Assembly: GCF_023101765.2 (NCBI RefSeq)
Contig: NC_064218.1
Location: forward strand, 372,001 to 436,000
Reading direction: 5' to 3'
Source: Spodoptera frugiperda
Lineage: Eukaryota; Arthropoda; Insecta; Lepidoptera; Noctuidae
DNA: 64,000 nucleotides
The position numbers and the translations under genes are program-made. Under the pieces are notes generated by a model, which saw nothing but the letters and a program-made list of their open reading frames with translations, had not been told where the DNA came from and ran no database searches. Shown in pieces: positions 32,846-43,966 of the stretch (position 1 is the stretch's first letter; every line of letters starts with the position of its first letter).

Positions 32846-35304
32846 TACTAAATATATTTTTAATTTCATACCCCGTCATCATCCCTATTATAACACTTGA
32901 TCATTAATTTGGACGATCATTTCTTCTGTCATCAACATGAACGTTTTATGTTTAGTATACAGTACTTGTTTGTAGTTCTTATAATAATTGTTCATTTGTT
33001 TCAATCATAGCAATGTTATTTGGTGCGAGGGTTCTCAAGACAGTTACATTAGAGTTATGGACATCCGAAGCTCAATTAAGTATAGCTCCGAGGTAACCAT
33101 TATACACTCGATCACTTCTACATATCTAACTCCAAAAGCAACACCTGTACAGAAATAATATATTCCAAAAACGTTAAAAAAAGAGGTACAAGGAAATCCT
33201 CTCGTAAAAAACTTCCGAGAAACGACCGAGAAATTCTTGGAACTACCTGCTAATACTCAAAAGTGTTTTTATATTACTATTTTGCTTAAACAACAATGAT
33301 ATTGCAATTCTAAAAGCAATATTGCACACTTATCTTCACGGTGTTAGAATTCAATTTTGCTTGTATCGATCGTTCAGAAGGACGGAATGGAATGGTGTTG
33401 GTTGAAAAAAAATTAAGGATAGAAATGAAACAAAAGTAAAGATCAGGGGTTTGAGGGTTGCCATAAATCAATAATGAATCGAATAGTCACAGGCAGCAGG
33501 CAGACTGGGTACTTAAATAACATTGGTTGGAAGATGGATGCTGCGTAATGCTGCAGGCGATCGTGCTGTAGATAAGATACATTTTAAATTATTTTACCTT
33601 ATAAGCCAGTATAAAATGAAAAAAGCACGACCTTGAACTAGAAAAAACAAAATTAATGATACAATGTAATTATTCTGCTTTTTCAAGCGTCTATATTAAG
33701 AAATCCATTACACATTTTTTATCGAAAAACCATTTCTAAGAAATACCAATCACATTATAAGGTGACCCGAACTAAACAAAAATAGCTAGACTTCATGAGC
33801 TAACCGACGGTTCTTGGAAACAGTTTTGCAAAGTGCCAGGTGAAAACGCATGCGGAGGGAAAGGAAGTAGGAATATAGAAGAATAAGCACCCCAATAAAG
33901 TGGATGTGGTACATTTGAAGTGGTCTGACTTCCTCCAAATAAATAGTTGTCACATCTGTTGCTACTTTTCTTATAGCTGCCAGTTTTTGCATTCCAAGAA
34001 TACCCTGTTATGACTGTCATTTATATTTATTGCGGACACTACACATTTTTGTGGTCGTTCTTATTATTATAACATCGTGCTCATGTACCAGGGAGTTATG
34101 CTCTACTAAGTAATGGTCAGAATATGGTATTGTTGTGTTGAATCGAGAAATGTGTTAACAGTTATTAAAGATTTGTCGGAGTGATATTTAAATGTTGAAA
34201 GGGATTAATTAAAAGAAAGTCTGTACTTAAACAGTTAGATGATAAGTGAGCGTGGATGAAATATGTAAAGTTTGTTTTGATATGATTGGTTCCCCTATAG
34301 TCGGTATTGTACTACCATAAAACGGTACCAATGTAAACAAACCGGGTCTCCAAACGTCCCATGCTCCACTGTGCACATACAAAACAATATTCAGCAGAAT
34401 GCCGCAGCATTAAACACGACAACTCAGACAAACTGATCTCGGAAACCAATAAAAGTCATTGATTGCCAAAAATTCAGTCGAGTTGCAAACTTGGACCAAA
34501 TCAGACGCTTCGTGGAGCCACTGAGAGCTCCAAACTTTTGCGAATATTCAAAAAAGGTTTGCCAAATAAAATTTCATCTCACGAACTGAGAAAGTTGAGC
34601 CAACTTCTTCAACTAGTCTTCTATAAAGTGTTTGTAACATCTGTTGTATGGACAGCCGGACAAACTTACCGCTGCACTTATTTTAAACCTTATTCCCCGA
34701 TGATACGGATGTATTTCCTTCGTTCGTAACTATTGTGAAATGGTCCCCGCTTGCGTTGGTTTTGTACTTCGGCTAGAAGCTTGTTCATAAAAATAAAGGG
34801 GTATGTGTTTGAATGGGAATGAATAATTTTGGACGTTTAATCCTTTTATTAAAATGCTTGGAGTCATTTTAATGATCTGGGAATGAATGGAAACTATGAG
34901 AAATGTCGCTGGCGTTTTGTTACAACAGTTTACGAGTCAGTTGAGCAAAAGGAAATCATTTCTATAGTATAGTTATGTTACACGTGGAAAAAATAAAGCA
35001 ATTGTTGCGACAGTGAGCTCATAGATGGCGGTATACGTACACATTAATCTGTTTAAACTATTTACAATTTGCGAGTCATTTCCGCTACCCATTTCATTGC
35101 ACCTTTTTCTTAAATAGATAGAGCAGCAGATGTGTATATTTTTGGCAAATATTATTACTATTCAATTCCGAAATTCAGGAACAAACTCACAGGACTTGAT
35201 AATCATAAAGAGTGCTTATTTTTTACACATACTTTGCGTCTAAGAACGAAGCCATGCCAAGCCAAAAACCAAGGGCCCAGTATACAGATGGGGCCTAGTA
35301 GGGC
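32846..35304. other. unassigned DNA
   Basis: 33,786-34,020 is doubly open on the minus strand and moderately GC-rich, and 34,463-34,729 is open on the plus strand. Neither gives a protein I recognise, and neither has clear splice sites. Possible unannotated exon or mobile-element remnants. Confidence 0.3.
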
Positions 35305-35469
35305 TGATGCCTAATCTGGAGCAGCGGACTAACCGGGATTTACCGGGGCTCCGGCTCGAAAAGCACGGCACAAACGGGGTGACTTTTAGTCAGGTAGTTA
35401 GGAGTCTGACATTCCCTCTCGCCTTTCTCTCGTCTTTGCATGATTTTCACACCTCAAAAAAAAAAAAAC
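35305..35469 (+). repeat. family B short retroposon
   Basis: GCCTAATCTGGAGCAGCGGA, TTACCGGGGCTCCGGCTCG, GGGTGACTTTTAGTCAGG, GAGTCTGACATTCCCTCTCG and an 11-base A tail. Possibly related sequence extends upstream to about 35,270. Confidence 0.8.
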
Positions 35470-35574
35470 AAGAATAAACCTTCATCAATATTCCACAAAG
35501 ATACACCATGAGCATAGCAATAGTAACTCGTAGTATAATTGCAAGTACTTTTACGCATCCACATTCCCACACAC

Positions 35575-35775
35575 TGGTACAAATCAGTCGCATTAACAAT
35601 TAATCTGCCCTCTAATTGGCGCTACTTGCAGTGCCTGTACGGTGCACTCGTTTACAAGTTAAATCGGGAGAACGGTGCGCCAATTAATTGGGGGACCGGG
35701 CTCTTTCCGAGGGAAGCTGTGTCGCGGACTACGAGCTACGAATGTTCCAGAGATGGGATTATAGGAGGAGTAACG
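35575..35775. promoter_or_regulatory. possible conserved non-coding element with homeodomain sites
   Basis: Moderately GC-rich. TAATTGGCGC (35,613-35,622) is repeated inverted as GCGCCAATTA (35,677-35,686), and several TAAT cores lie between. The layout suits a developmental enhancer, but this is inference. The 93-codon frame across it has no domain. Confidence 0.25.
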
Positions 35776-36029
35776 AGGAAATTGGTTCCTTTTTTCTATT
35801 TTCATGGTTGTGTATGTTAGTTTTAGGTTATATTTTTGTCATCGTGAAACGATCTTAGTATACGTACCTCCTTCTTATTTCCAATCTTTAATCTCTTCTT
35901 GCATGTCTAAAGGTAGAGTATTAGGCTATTAAATTCAATATATGATATATTATAACTGGCTTCACATTCATCATATTAGAACCTGAGCGGTTCTCTGCGA
36001 ATTCAATTTTTAAAGCAAGCATTATCTTG

Positions 36030-36135
36030 TGATTGTTTGTGCGCGATTACCTCGCGTTTGGCTGAATCAATTTTGATGCCGTTTGCAGCATAGTGTTTTT
36101 CAGACTTTAGAGAAGGTTTAAGTAATATTATCTGA
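36030..36135 (+). repeat. degenerate dispersed repeat
   Basis: Related to 18,590-18,720: GCGCGATTACCTCGCG followed by TTTTGATGCCGTTTGCAG. Confidence 0.45.
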
Positions 36136-36627
36136 CTTCAAAAATGGAGGCAGTAAAGTAAATTTAAGGCGGATCCCTATTTCAAAAAAATGGCTTATTT
36201 TATATCATTGACCTTTAACTTTGTGGTTGTAACCCAATCAGTTCACTAAAGTAAAGGTTGGTCTACCTGAATGGTGCTTACCCTCACAAGTACGTACTCA
36301 GTACGCTATAGTGAGAAATACCAAAGTTTAGGAGTAGTTGTGTATCGATGACAGTTTGTCTTCTACAACTTTCATGGTCAAAGTCCTTCTCCAAGTTTCT
36401 AAGAATCACTTTCACAAGGAATAATCTGAACATTCTTGGGTATTCGTATTACCTAAAGTATCAAGGTGGTTAGTAATTCCAGAAGTCAGTTTTGGTATTA
36501 CTAACCTTTATAGCTTTCTGGGTTTGACTTAACCTCATCGGAACAGCACTTCTTTTTCAGAGACAATTATCATCCTTATACCATCCATCTTCGGACATTG
36601 TCTTGATTTGTTTTTTACAAAAAGATT

Positions 36628-36794
36628 ACATTAGGATTTCCTCCTGTGTCGTAGGTGCGTTTACAAATATACAATTCCACATACACAAGATACCTAAATC
36701 CGAAACAACAATTTGTGGATCACACAAAGAATTAGAGCGGGAATCGAACCCGCTGCACTTTGCACGACAACCAGTTGCCCAGCCACCGCGCCAA
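36628..36794 (-). repeat. family A tRNA-derived SINE
   Basis: Inverted copy with B-box complement GCGGGAATCGAACCCGC, CCACAAATTG-type block (AATTTGTGGATCACAC) and the 3' GTGTCGTAGGTGCGTTTAC end. Two plus-strand relatives are at 44,732 and 61,031. Open frames here on both strands come from the SINE. Confidence 0.85.
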
Positions 36795-37043
36795 CGATGT
36801 AGTCATTAGATGATACAATGCAGACATAAGTCTTTTCAATTTGTATCAATTCAATCACTAAGAACAATTGTAAAGTCTCAATACCAAATGTCTTCTCTAT
36901 TAGATTAGTAGCTCCCATAACTGATGTCTAGGGTAAAACTGCTTTACAACTGTGTGTACTTGTATCCTAGCTCATTTACAAGTACGTATCGACTGTAAGA
37001 ACCAATTTAAATTATTGTCAACTTAACGATGCAATACGCCGGT

Positions 37044-37104
37044 TGTGCACTCTGGCTTAATTGCACAATTTGCACAGAACTGTGCATTGTGGCTTATTAA
37101 TGCA
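37044..37104. repeat. local duplication with TGCACA palindrome
   Basis: TGTGCACTCTGGCTTAATTG (37,044) is echoed by TGTGCATTGTGGCTTATTAA (37,081). Between them TGCACAG-AA-CTGTGCA (37,071-37,086) is a perfect palindrome with a 2-base centre. Confidence 0.7.
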
Positions 37105-37243
37105 TCGAGTTGTCTTTGTACGTCTAAGTGTATTGGTTGTTAATTACCTGCTCGTGTCACATTGTTTTCGTATTGTTTTGAATTATTTTGGCAGCGAATT
37201 CATGCTGTTTGTGTTGCCAGTGTTTGTTGGTAGATATCGCTGC

Positions 37244-37465
37244 CCAGCGTGGGTCTCTGAGCGGCGGGTCCTGGTCACCAGGATCGGGCGAGATTTGTCT
37301 CTGTCAGCAGTAGTCAAGGCTATGTTGACAGAGACAGAAAATTGGAGGGAAGTGGCTTCCTTTTGTGAGACTGTAATGTCCCAAAAGGAGGCTGCCGAGC
37401 GGGATCGCGAGAGGGCCGATCCTGTTCGTAGAAGGCGTCGAGGAGGCAACCGCCTTGACGCCTAA
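37244..37465 (+). pseudogene. R1-clade LINE ORF2, C-terminal fragment
   Basis: Encodes the last 73 residues of a non-LTR retrotransposon ORF2 (endonuclease/reverse transcriptase protein), with all catalytic domains missing because of 5' truncation. The run FCETVMSQKEAAER followed by a basic RRRRRGG tail is characteristic of the C-terminus of R1-clade ORF2 proteins as I know them. The frame is open to its TAA at 37,463. Upstream in-frame codons (from 37,061) belong to the host target and form an accidental fusion. Confidence 0.75.
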
Positions 37466-37817
37466 TACGCCGAAATTCCGCTTGTATAACTGCAAGCGGT
37501 CCTTTGGGGCCACGGGCGCATAGAGTGGGGACTCTAGGCGCCCACCCAGTGACCTCAGGGAAGACGGTGGCACAGTGGTCACGTGCTGCCGTGCAACTTG
37601 CACAGCAAGGCTCATGGGAGACACACGTCTCCCTAGGGAAGTGCCGTAACAGGCGTTGCACCGTGGGGCTCCGGAGCAGGTCTATTGAGAGGACCCGGTG
37701 CCCCTTACAGGTGTTGAGGGTGGCCACCGGGGTGGTTTTAGTGAGGTAAAAATCCCACACTCCCTAGTCTTTTGTCCCCAGAAAGCTAGGCGCCTTTTGA
37801 AGGTTTCCCCCCGTCAC

Positions 37818-37818
<1 letters not shown>

Positions 37819-37860
<42 letters not shown>
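37819..37860 (+). repeat. poly(A) tail of the LINE
   Basis: Forty-two consecutive A residues ending at the downstream target-site duplication. Confidence 0.95.
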
Positions 37861-37863
<3 letters not shown>

Positions 37864-37871
37864 TATCGCTG

Positions 37872-38789
37872 TTGTGAATTGTATTGTAGGAAGTATTGTT
37901 ATGTGTGTTACGGGTAGTTTTAGTCATGTAGACATTGGGATAGTACTGAGCAGGAGGATATTTATGGCCCTTAAATGGAAGCCCTTATTCCTAAGCCTTG
38001 GATATACGTTAGGAAAAAGTATCAGTTACTTTTCGCTTTCATAATGGATTTTTCTCACATTTACGTAAATATAAATAAAAATAACTTTACCTTCAACTAC
38101 AATACAATACTATATATAACCACAGAACAGTAACACCCAAAAAGTATGTCAATTAAAACAGAATTATGCAAAAACTCCAAAAGACCAACCTCGAGATACA
38201 AGTTCCGAATAAAGTTGTAGATAAAATGGAATTTATATCCGAGACAATAGGGGAGCACATAGAAGCAGTACATAAATACAAGAAGCAGTTAAAAGTCCAC
38301 AATTAGATAAGAGAACAATTTGTAGACACAGCAACAAATCTAAACAACAACTGGTAACAAATGGCCGTATTTCAGGGTACCACTAATTTACAATTAATGC
38401 ACGGTTTAAGATGCAGTTTAGACCAGTTAAGGAGACCCCTAACTAATGGCACACTCGATGCTAAATTAAAATGGATTAGTTGCTAGTGCAGTGCGGGTTC
38501 GATTTCTCTTGCTGGGTTACGGACTTCTAGAGTTTGGTTTTAGAGTTGTGAATGTTTGTTTTGATGGGAATATCTTCTGTTTAATGGATGGCGTGAATAT
38601 GTGGATTTCTATTGCTTAAATTGTTTTCGGTTAAATGGTTAGTTTTAGTTTAATGAAATATTAACTCTTTTCATTACTTCATTAATCTTCACTTCATGAA
38701 ACACAATAGTGACAGCCTCATCTGCCTATCATTATAATTGTATTACAACTTTCGGGAGACATATTAAATTAATTAATTTATATTTTCAG
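37872..38789. other. unassigned AT-rich DNA
   Basis: No gene or repeat family recognised. Confidence 0.4.
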
Positions 38790-38818
38790 CTTACCCACGC
38801 ATTATGATTATATACGAA
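38790..38818 (+). CDS. candidate 29-nt microexon
   Basis: A strong acceptor (TTTATATTTTCAG, AG at 38,788-38,789) and a fair donor (CGAA/GTAAGG at 38,819) define 29 bases that are open in one frame (LPTHYDYIR). Composition gives no extra support. It could be a chance pairing of splice-like sites. Confidence 0.15.
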
Positions 38819-39567
38819 GTAAGGACTAGCTCTAAGGCTAAAATTATCTAAGAGACCCATCTCAATTCAATCACGCGTTTAAAAAATATCGTAGATCCAT
38901 TCACGGGCCACCAAAAAACCTTCAAAGTCCCATTCACTCGATGACAAACAAACAAAAGCCTAACAATCCGTAAATTAAAGAAAGTCCATCTGTTATCCTC
39001 ACAATATAAAAACATATTGTAGCTAAATGAATTCGGGAGTGGAGAGGGCGCCGGCATCGCATCGCCAAATGTGTGGATAATGATGATGAATTATGATCCG
39101 ATGGAACTCCAAGTCACGATGAGATTGTTTCCGTTAAGATGGGGGGAGGGGGGTTTATATGTTTCGTGTTTTATGGTGTTATCGAAAGGTTTAGGCGACA
39201 AAATGACTGTGAAATGTGAAGTCATTGTGAGATGCTGATTTGATTTCGTTGGGAGTTTGATGAGAGTGTTTTACGGGATGCTGGGATGTAAATTATGAGG
39301 GAAGTCTTTGTTTTCCTTGATTCGTCTATTTATATTATTGTATGAGAATTATGGTCTATTTATTAAAAAAGTTTTTTATTTTCATTCATGATCTTCAATG
39401 GCATCGTGACCACTAAAAGAAATGCATTTGACAAATCCCTCAACCCACCAACACACACACATAAAAATATAAAGCACACCTGCGCCAAAATCTATACATA
39501 AATTGAACAACGGAACAACACGTGTATTACTTAATTAGTTCAAAGATTAACGGCGCAGTAAGCGTGC
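38819..39567. other. unassigned DNA
   Basis: Contains GGGGGGAGGGGGG (39,141-39,153). A minus-strand frame (38,848-39,057) has no domain. Confidence 0.3.
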
Positions 39568-39633
39568 AATGTACGCGCGGTGTACGCCCAATGTACGCGC
39601 TGTGTACGCTGAATGTACGCTCGGTATACGTTC
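39568..39633. repeat. 22-bp minisatellite, three copies
   Basis: Three consecutive 22-bp units, each starting AATGTACGC and holding an inner TGTACGC or TATACG, begin at 39,568, 39,590 and 39,612. The units are CpG-rich and slightly diverged. Confidence 0.85.
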
Positions 39634-39654
39634 ACCTATGACGGCTAATAAACG

Positions 39655-39735
39655 CTGAGCGTCGTAGCCATGCAAATTAATCACACAGAAATATTCATGC
39701 CGACACATGCCATGAAATGATAATGAACCCGTATT
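39655..39735. promoter_or_regulatory. possible POU/homeodomain element
   Basis: CATGCAAATTAATCAC joins an octamer ATGCAAAT to a TTAATC homeodomain core, directly after the minisatellite. A functional role is inferred only from the motif pairing. Confidence 0.2.
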
Positions 39736-41469
39736 GTTATCGGGAACAAGGGACAGGAGTTAGCGGGCTTCATTAAATTTACTTAATAGCATTGCTTTTA
39801 GTAACAATTGTGTAATATTATTCTATTTGTAGAGGTTCTGTAGAAACATACTTAAACTACATTTAATGTTTATGGTAATTATTATTAATAGAGAAAAATC
39901 AATATGATAAAAAATTGTAGTCTGGTTTTTGCGACTTTCATTCAGAATAGAATTAAAGATTCAAATGACCACTTACTATCACATGACCAAACTACTCGAT
40001 TGCAAAAGAATCTAGTGCTAACTCTTTCTGAAAAGTATGAGCAATGTCACATAATACTTATCAATATTAAATTCAACAAATTAATTTAACAATACTCGTG
40101 GTGTAGTAACTTGCACCACACCCCCAAACACAGGGTTAGATACCGCTCGTGTAAAACAATACCGTTTACAATAGGATGCCTTCGTCTGCACAATTAGTAT
40201 AGAGAAATTGCTTTTGACCCAATCCTGTCTAATAAACAAATGCCATATCGGCTTCTATGCCATTCCAGCTCCGAGCCATACAAGCTTCTTCTTTGTCGGT
40301 GTCCAAAGCCCTTGGAAATATGTGCAGTGGATAGATTGGTCTACCCAGAATCCATACCTTGTTTGCACATGTGCATTTTAGCCTTTGACGCTACCTTTCC
40401 TGTGTCTACCCTGCATATGCTCGTTTGATTATACTTCCCTCTGATTTGCTTTTATTAAAGGCTTGCTATTGGTCTATGTTTCGTCTGTCTTTTGTCTGAA
40501 ATTATACTTGTACATTTGTTATGAAGGACAATAACATTCTATACAGACAATAGTTCTTAAGTCAAAAGCGTGGCCCGCCTAGGTATCTTGTACTTTTTGC
40601 CAGTTGTATTCTCATTTTAATGCAGTAAACGACGCCTATTAAATGCTCTAGTTAAATAACTCTACTGTACATCTCTATTAGTTAGCGGTTAAACTCAAGG
40701 GATTATTATCTATATTAAGGGATTATGGAACTATTAATTAAAACTACGACATAGTAAGAGGTACTAAAATGATGATGTATTAACATCAATAAAACGTTAA
40801 TTTGCACCAAAGCTGACAAAATAAAGAGTAAGTACACACCTATCAAGCGTTACAATGTTTTTTATAGATTCGAAAACATCTGTCAATTCTGAAACATTAT
40901 TGTATCTCATCTGTGTATCGACTTGACGATCAATTATCATCCATAACAACAAACAATAACACACATTATTGATTAACCGACAAACAAGCAGGTTCTCACC
41001 AAAACAAGGAATGAGTTAACTCTAAACTTCAGTATACCCAAACTGTTTCAGAACAAATATTGCAAGTTATAAGAAACCAATCTATAAGTGATAAGTAGTA
41101 TAAGCAGAAGTAATTACAATCACTTGTGATCTTTCATCTCGGAACGTTAATCATCTCAAAACTTAGGGTAGGAGTGGGTAACAAAACCCTGGCCAAGTTT
41201 GCAAATACCATTAATTTTAATAAGGTATCGGGGTAACGTTTTCCGTTACCATCGATCATTCGTTCTGTAAAAACCTTTGGGGAAATTATGACTTTTATGG
41301 ATTAGAAGAGTTTTCCGTATCGAGATGCTTGATAGTCCTGTTGTTACTAAACGAGGCGAGAGTTAGTCAAATGGTGTAGCAACCGCTACAAAATAAACGC
41401 TTTTGGTTCAATTTATACAAGAAGTTATTGTAATTTATTACATAAGATAGGTTTAAATTTTGGTTGTCT
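39736..41469. other. unassigned DNA
   Basis: Small open frames at 39,904 and 40,240 have no recognisable family. No repeats recognised. Confidence 0.35.
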
Positions 41470-41560
41470 CGTTGATTGAGTCGTCGTAAGTGCAATTGTT
41501 GAACAAGAGGTCTCGAGTTTGATTCTCCTGTCGATAAAAGTGTTATAATATGGTAGTGTT
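41470..41560 (+). repeat. degenerate family D SINE 5' part
   Basis: GAACAAGAGGTCTCGAGTTT then GATTCTCC, a decayed B box in the same setting as the copy at 47,885. Confidence 0.45.
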
Positions 41561-41875
41561 TTGGTAATTCATAGTAAAAGCTGAAATATGAGTCCGATAT
41601 TTAAGTGCACCGTAGGCAATGCAGGTGTGATGCTGTTACATATTGTATTACATTTACAAAATAGTTGATAAACAATGCAGAAACCAACAAACATTAAAAT
41701 AAAACACTGAATTAATATTACAACAATGTTATTTTCACAACTCCCATTATTACAACGAAACATAAAAAAACAGGTATACATTCGTAACTATTTAAAATTG
41801 CATAATCTCTACATTGGTTCAATTTAGTTGTATATAGGTGAATATCATCTGTTGTATATTAATTTACCCTATTTT

Positions 41876-41930
41876 AGATTAGATTAGAATAGAAACTCTT
41901 TATTGTACACCATAAAAAAACAAATAATTT
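41876..41930 (-). repeat. LINE 3' tail fragment
   Basis: On the minus strand it reads TTTTTTTATGGTGTACAATA then AAGAGTTTCTATTCTAATC, a common lepidopteran LINE terminus. Confidence 0.5.
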
Positions 41931-41934
41931 GAAT

Positions 41935-41985
41935 TCCCGTGTGAGAAGAGTCCTTTGGTCAGCAGTGGCCACTTATAGGTTGATG
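41935..41985 (+). repeat. family E SINE 3' fragment
   Basis: GTGTGAGAAGAGTCCTTTGG, TCAGCAGTGGCC and TTGATGATG match the 3' end of the copy at 28,306. Confidence 0.7.
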
Positions 41986-43560
41986 ATGTGATTTATCTCC
42001 TATTACACGGAGTTTATAACAGAACTCGTCAAAAGTAAAACAATTTTTTCACATATGCTTCGCAGATAAAAAGAAGTGATGTTATGTTAGGTCAGATTAT
42101 ATTTTATATTCAAGGACAAATAGGTCGCTTATTACCTTCAATCAAGCCTAAAATAAATATTTAGGTACTGTTAAAAACATAAGGTAATGAATAAAATAAA
42201 TACTCATGGGTACGTAGAGATCAAAAGCTACAAATATATGTGTGTACTATATATTTATGTATATGTAATATGATGTTTATCTGTTTGTATGTACATGTCT
42301 TTGATAGCACCCTGTGTGCTGATATCGTTTCCGCAAACTTGCTTCTGCTTAGGGTTGTCTCTTGGAGTGTCAAGTGATTTGCGATTGGGTTCTCTATATC
42401 ATTTAGTTGAAGGATTATGTCAACATCATATTGGTTAATACGATATTCACGAAATTTTATAAAAATGAGTATTGGATTTTATTACTTTGGTGATTTTATT
42501 TTATTTATGACAACTTTAGCTATGAAGATATCAGCAAGTCCATCCTGCAGAGGTGCAGACTAGTTTAACTCCCTGACTGTTATAAAATGTTTGATTAGCA
42601 TTTTTTTTAATATGTTCTCTTTTCCTTCTTCTCTTTTCTCACAATACCTATTTCAATTTTGGCACATACTCCATTACACTTCCAACAATTAAAGATGAAT
42701 AATATTACAAAGATCAATAAGCAAAGATAACCGTTTGGCAGCCCTACGCTATACAGCATGTTTGCAACGTTCAGGTTATATGAAGTTTGCGTACGATCAA
42801 AGGGGTGAGTGATGCGTCGAAGATTTTGATATCGAAATAGAAGAGGAATTAATATTGGGATGAAATAACTGGAATGACGTGGTACGGGCGAAGACAGGGG
42901 ATTAAGGTGTTGGGTTAAGTCATATGAGATGCTTTCATTGACTCGATAATCGAGAGTTTAAGCGATGTTTAAAATCTTTGGACTAAATTTTTTTTTGTTT
43001 TGTAAATATCAAGTTACTGTAGGTTTTATGATTATGCTTCCAGAGTTACCACTTTGAGAAATTATTTATGAAACTTAAGTGTATTTTTCATCATTACAAC
43101 GGAGAGACAATTCGACCGAATCAAAATAAATGTCCTCTAATACTACCATGTCTCATTTAAGTACGTAAGCAGTATGTAGTTTTCTGTTTTAAAATGATTT
43201 TATTCTAAAATTTAACAAGATTTAAACTATATTAACTGATTTAAAATAAAATAAAACACTTAACAACACAATCAACTCACTTAAACGAAAACACATTTTA
43301 ACATAAAATTTTCTTGCCATAATAACTTTCGCGAGCAGACGTTTTTTCCCGAGCAGTCTAGTCGGGTCTAGACGGCATAACTTATGACGTCACATGCTCC
43401 GAAATACATGATTTTAAACTTGCACTCCATACAGATACTATCTAACGTAATCCAGGAAATTACAAGTTCTTATCAAGTTTTAAAACACGATGAAACACGA
43501 CGTTTTGGAGTCAACTAACTTTTTGACGCTAGTTGAATTTTAATAAAGTACCTACGTAAT
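41986..43560. other. unassigned AT-rich DNA
   Basis: A GGG/GTGAGT donor (near 42,805) has no convincing upstream exon. Nothing else is recognised. Confidence 0.35.
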
Positions 43561-43966
43561 AGTGCTTTTCCACCAGACATGTGCTATTTCAAAGTCAAAT
43601 GATTTATTTCAAACAAACCGTGAATAGGTACTTTTGAAATGTCAGCCAATTAAGAAATAAATAGTCAGTCTGTCCGTCAGTGAAGCTAGGTACGAAGATG
43701 TAATAGCTAAACTGTGAAACTATGTGACCGTTTCCACTGATACTAAGCTATGTAACTGTGCGAGTAAGATGCACCGCTCAAGTATACTATGAACTGATAT
43801 TAGGGAAGTCATCCATAGCACGCATCTTTCTTTTCATATAACAAAACATAGCTTAGCTGAGTCCGTTTCCACCAGCGCTAAGCAATGTGTACCAATGAAT
43901 ACGATTGTTGGATATTAAACGTATCCACAGCAACGTAGCATAGCACATCTCTAGTGGAAAAGCACT
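43561..43966. mobile_element. 406-bp MITE with 27-bp terminal inverted repeats
   Basis: AGTGCTTTTCCACCAGACAT at the left end is matched by AGTGCTTTTCCACTAGAGAT on the other strand at the right end, each followed by GTGCTAT. Internal CCGTTTCCAC and CTAAGC-type blocks also recur in inverted order. No transposase. No target-site duplication could be fixed, so the superfamily is undecided. A LINE tail (43,591-43,690) sits inside. Confidence 0.75.
43591..43690 (-). repeat. LINE 3' tail (family T) inside the MITE
   Basis: On the minus strand it ends TTTGAAATAAATCATTTGAC, TTT, the same kind of tail as at 3,786. It begins immediately inside the MITE's left inverted repeat, so the retroposon either inserted into the MITE or was carried by it. 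Confidence 0.6.

Larger units (their letters stand above)
37243..37860 (+). mobile_element. 5'-truncated R1-clade LINE with intact 3' end
   Basis: A 618-bp insertion: C-terminal ORF2 coding, a GC-rich 3' UTR and 42 A residues. AGATATCGCTG flanks it exactly (37,232-37,242 and 37,861-37,871), a perfect 11-bp target-site duplication that fixes both ends. The intact duplication and long A tail suggest a young insertion. Several overlapping frames in the GC-rich UTR on both strands are shadows. Confidence 0.9.

Noticed and set aside
37183..37760. Several overlapping frames on both strands around the R1-type LINE
   Set aside because: Shadows of ORF2 and of its GC-rich 3' UTR; only the plus-strand ORF2 tail fits a family.
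23660..39680. Enrichment of octamer ATGCAAAT/ATTTGCAT sites (23.7, 27.4, 29.9, 39.7 kb)
   Set aside because: About the number expected by chance in 64 kb of AT-rich DNA; only the composite site at 39.67 kb is kept, at low confidence.
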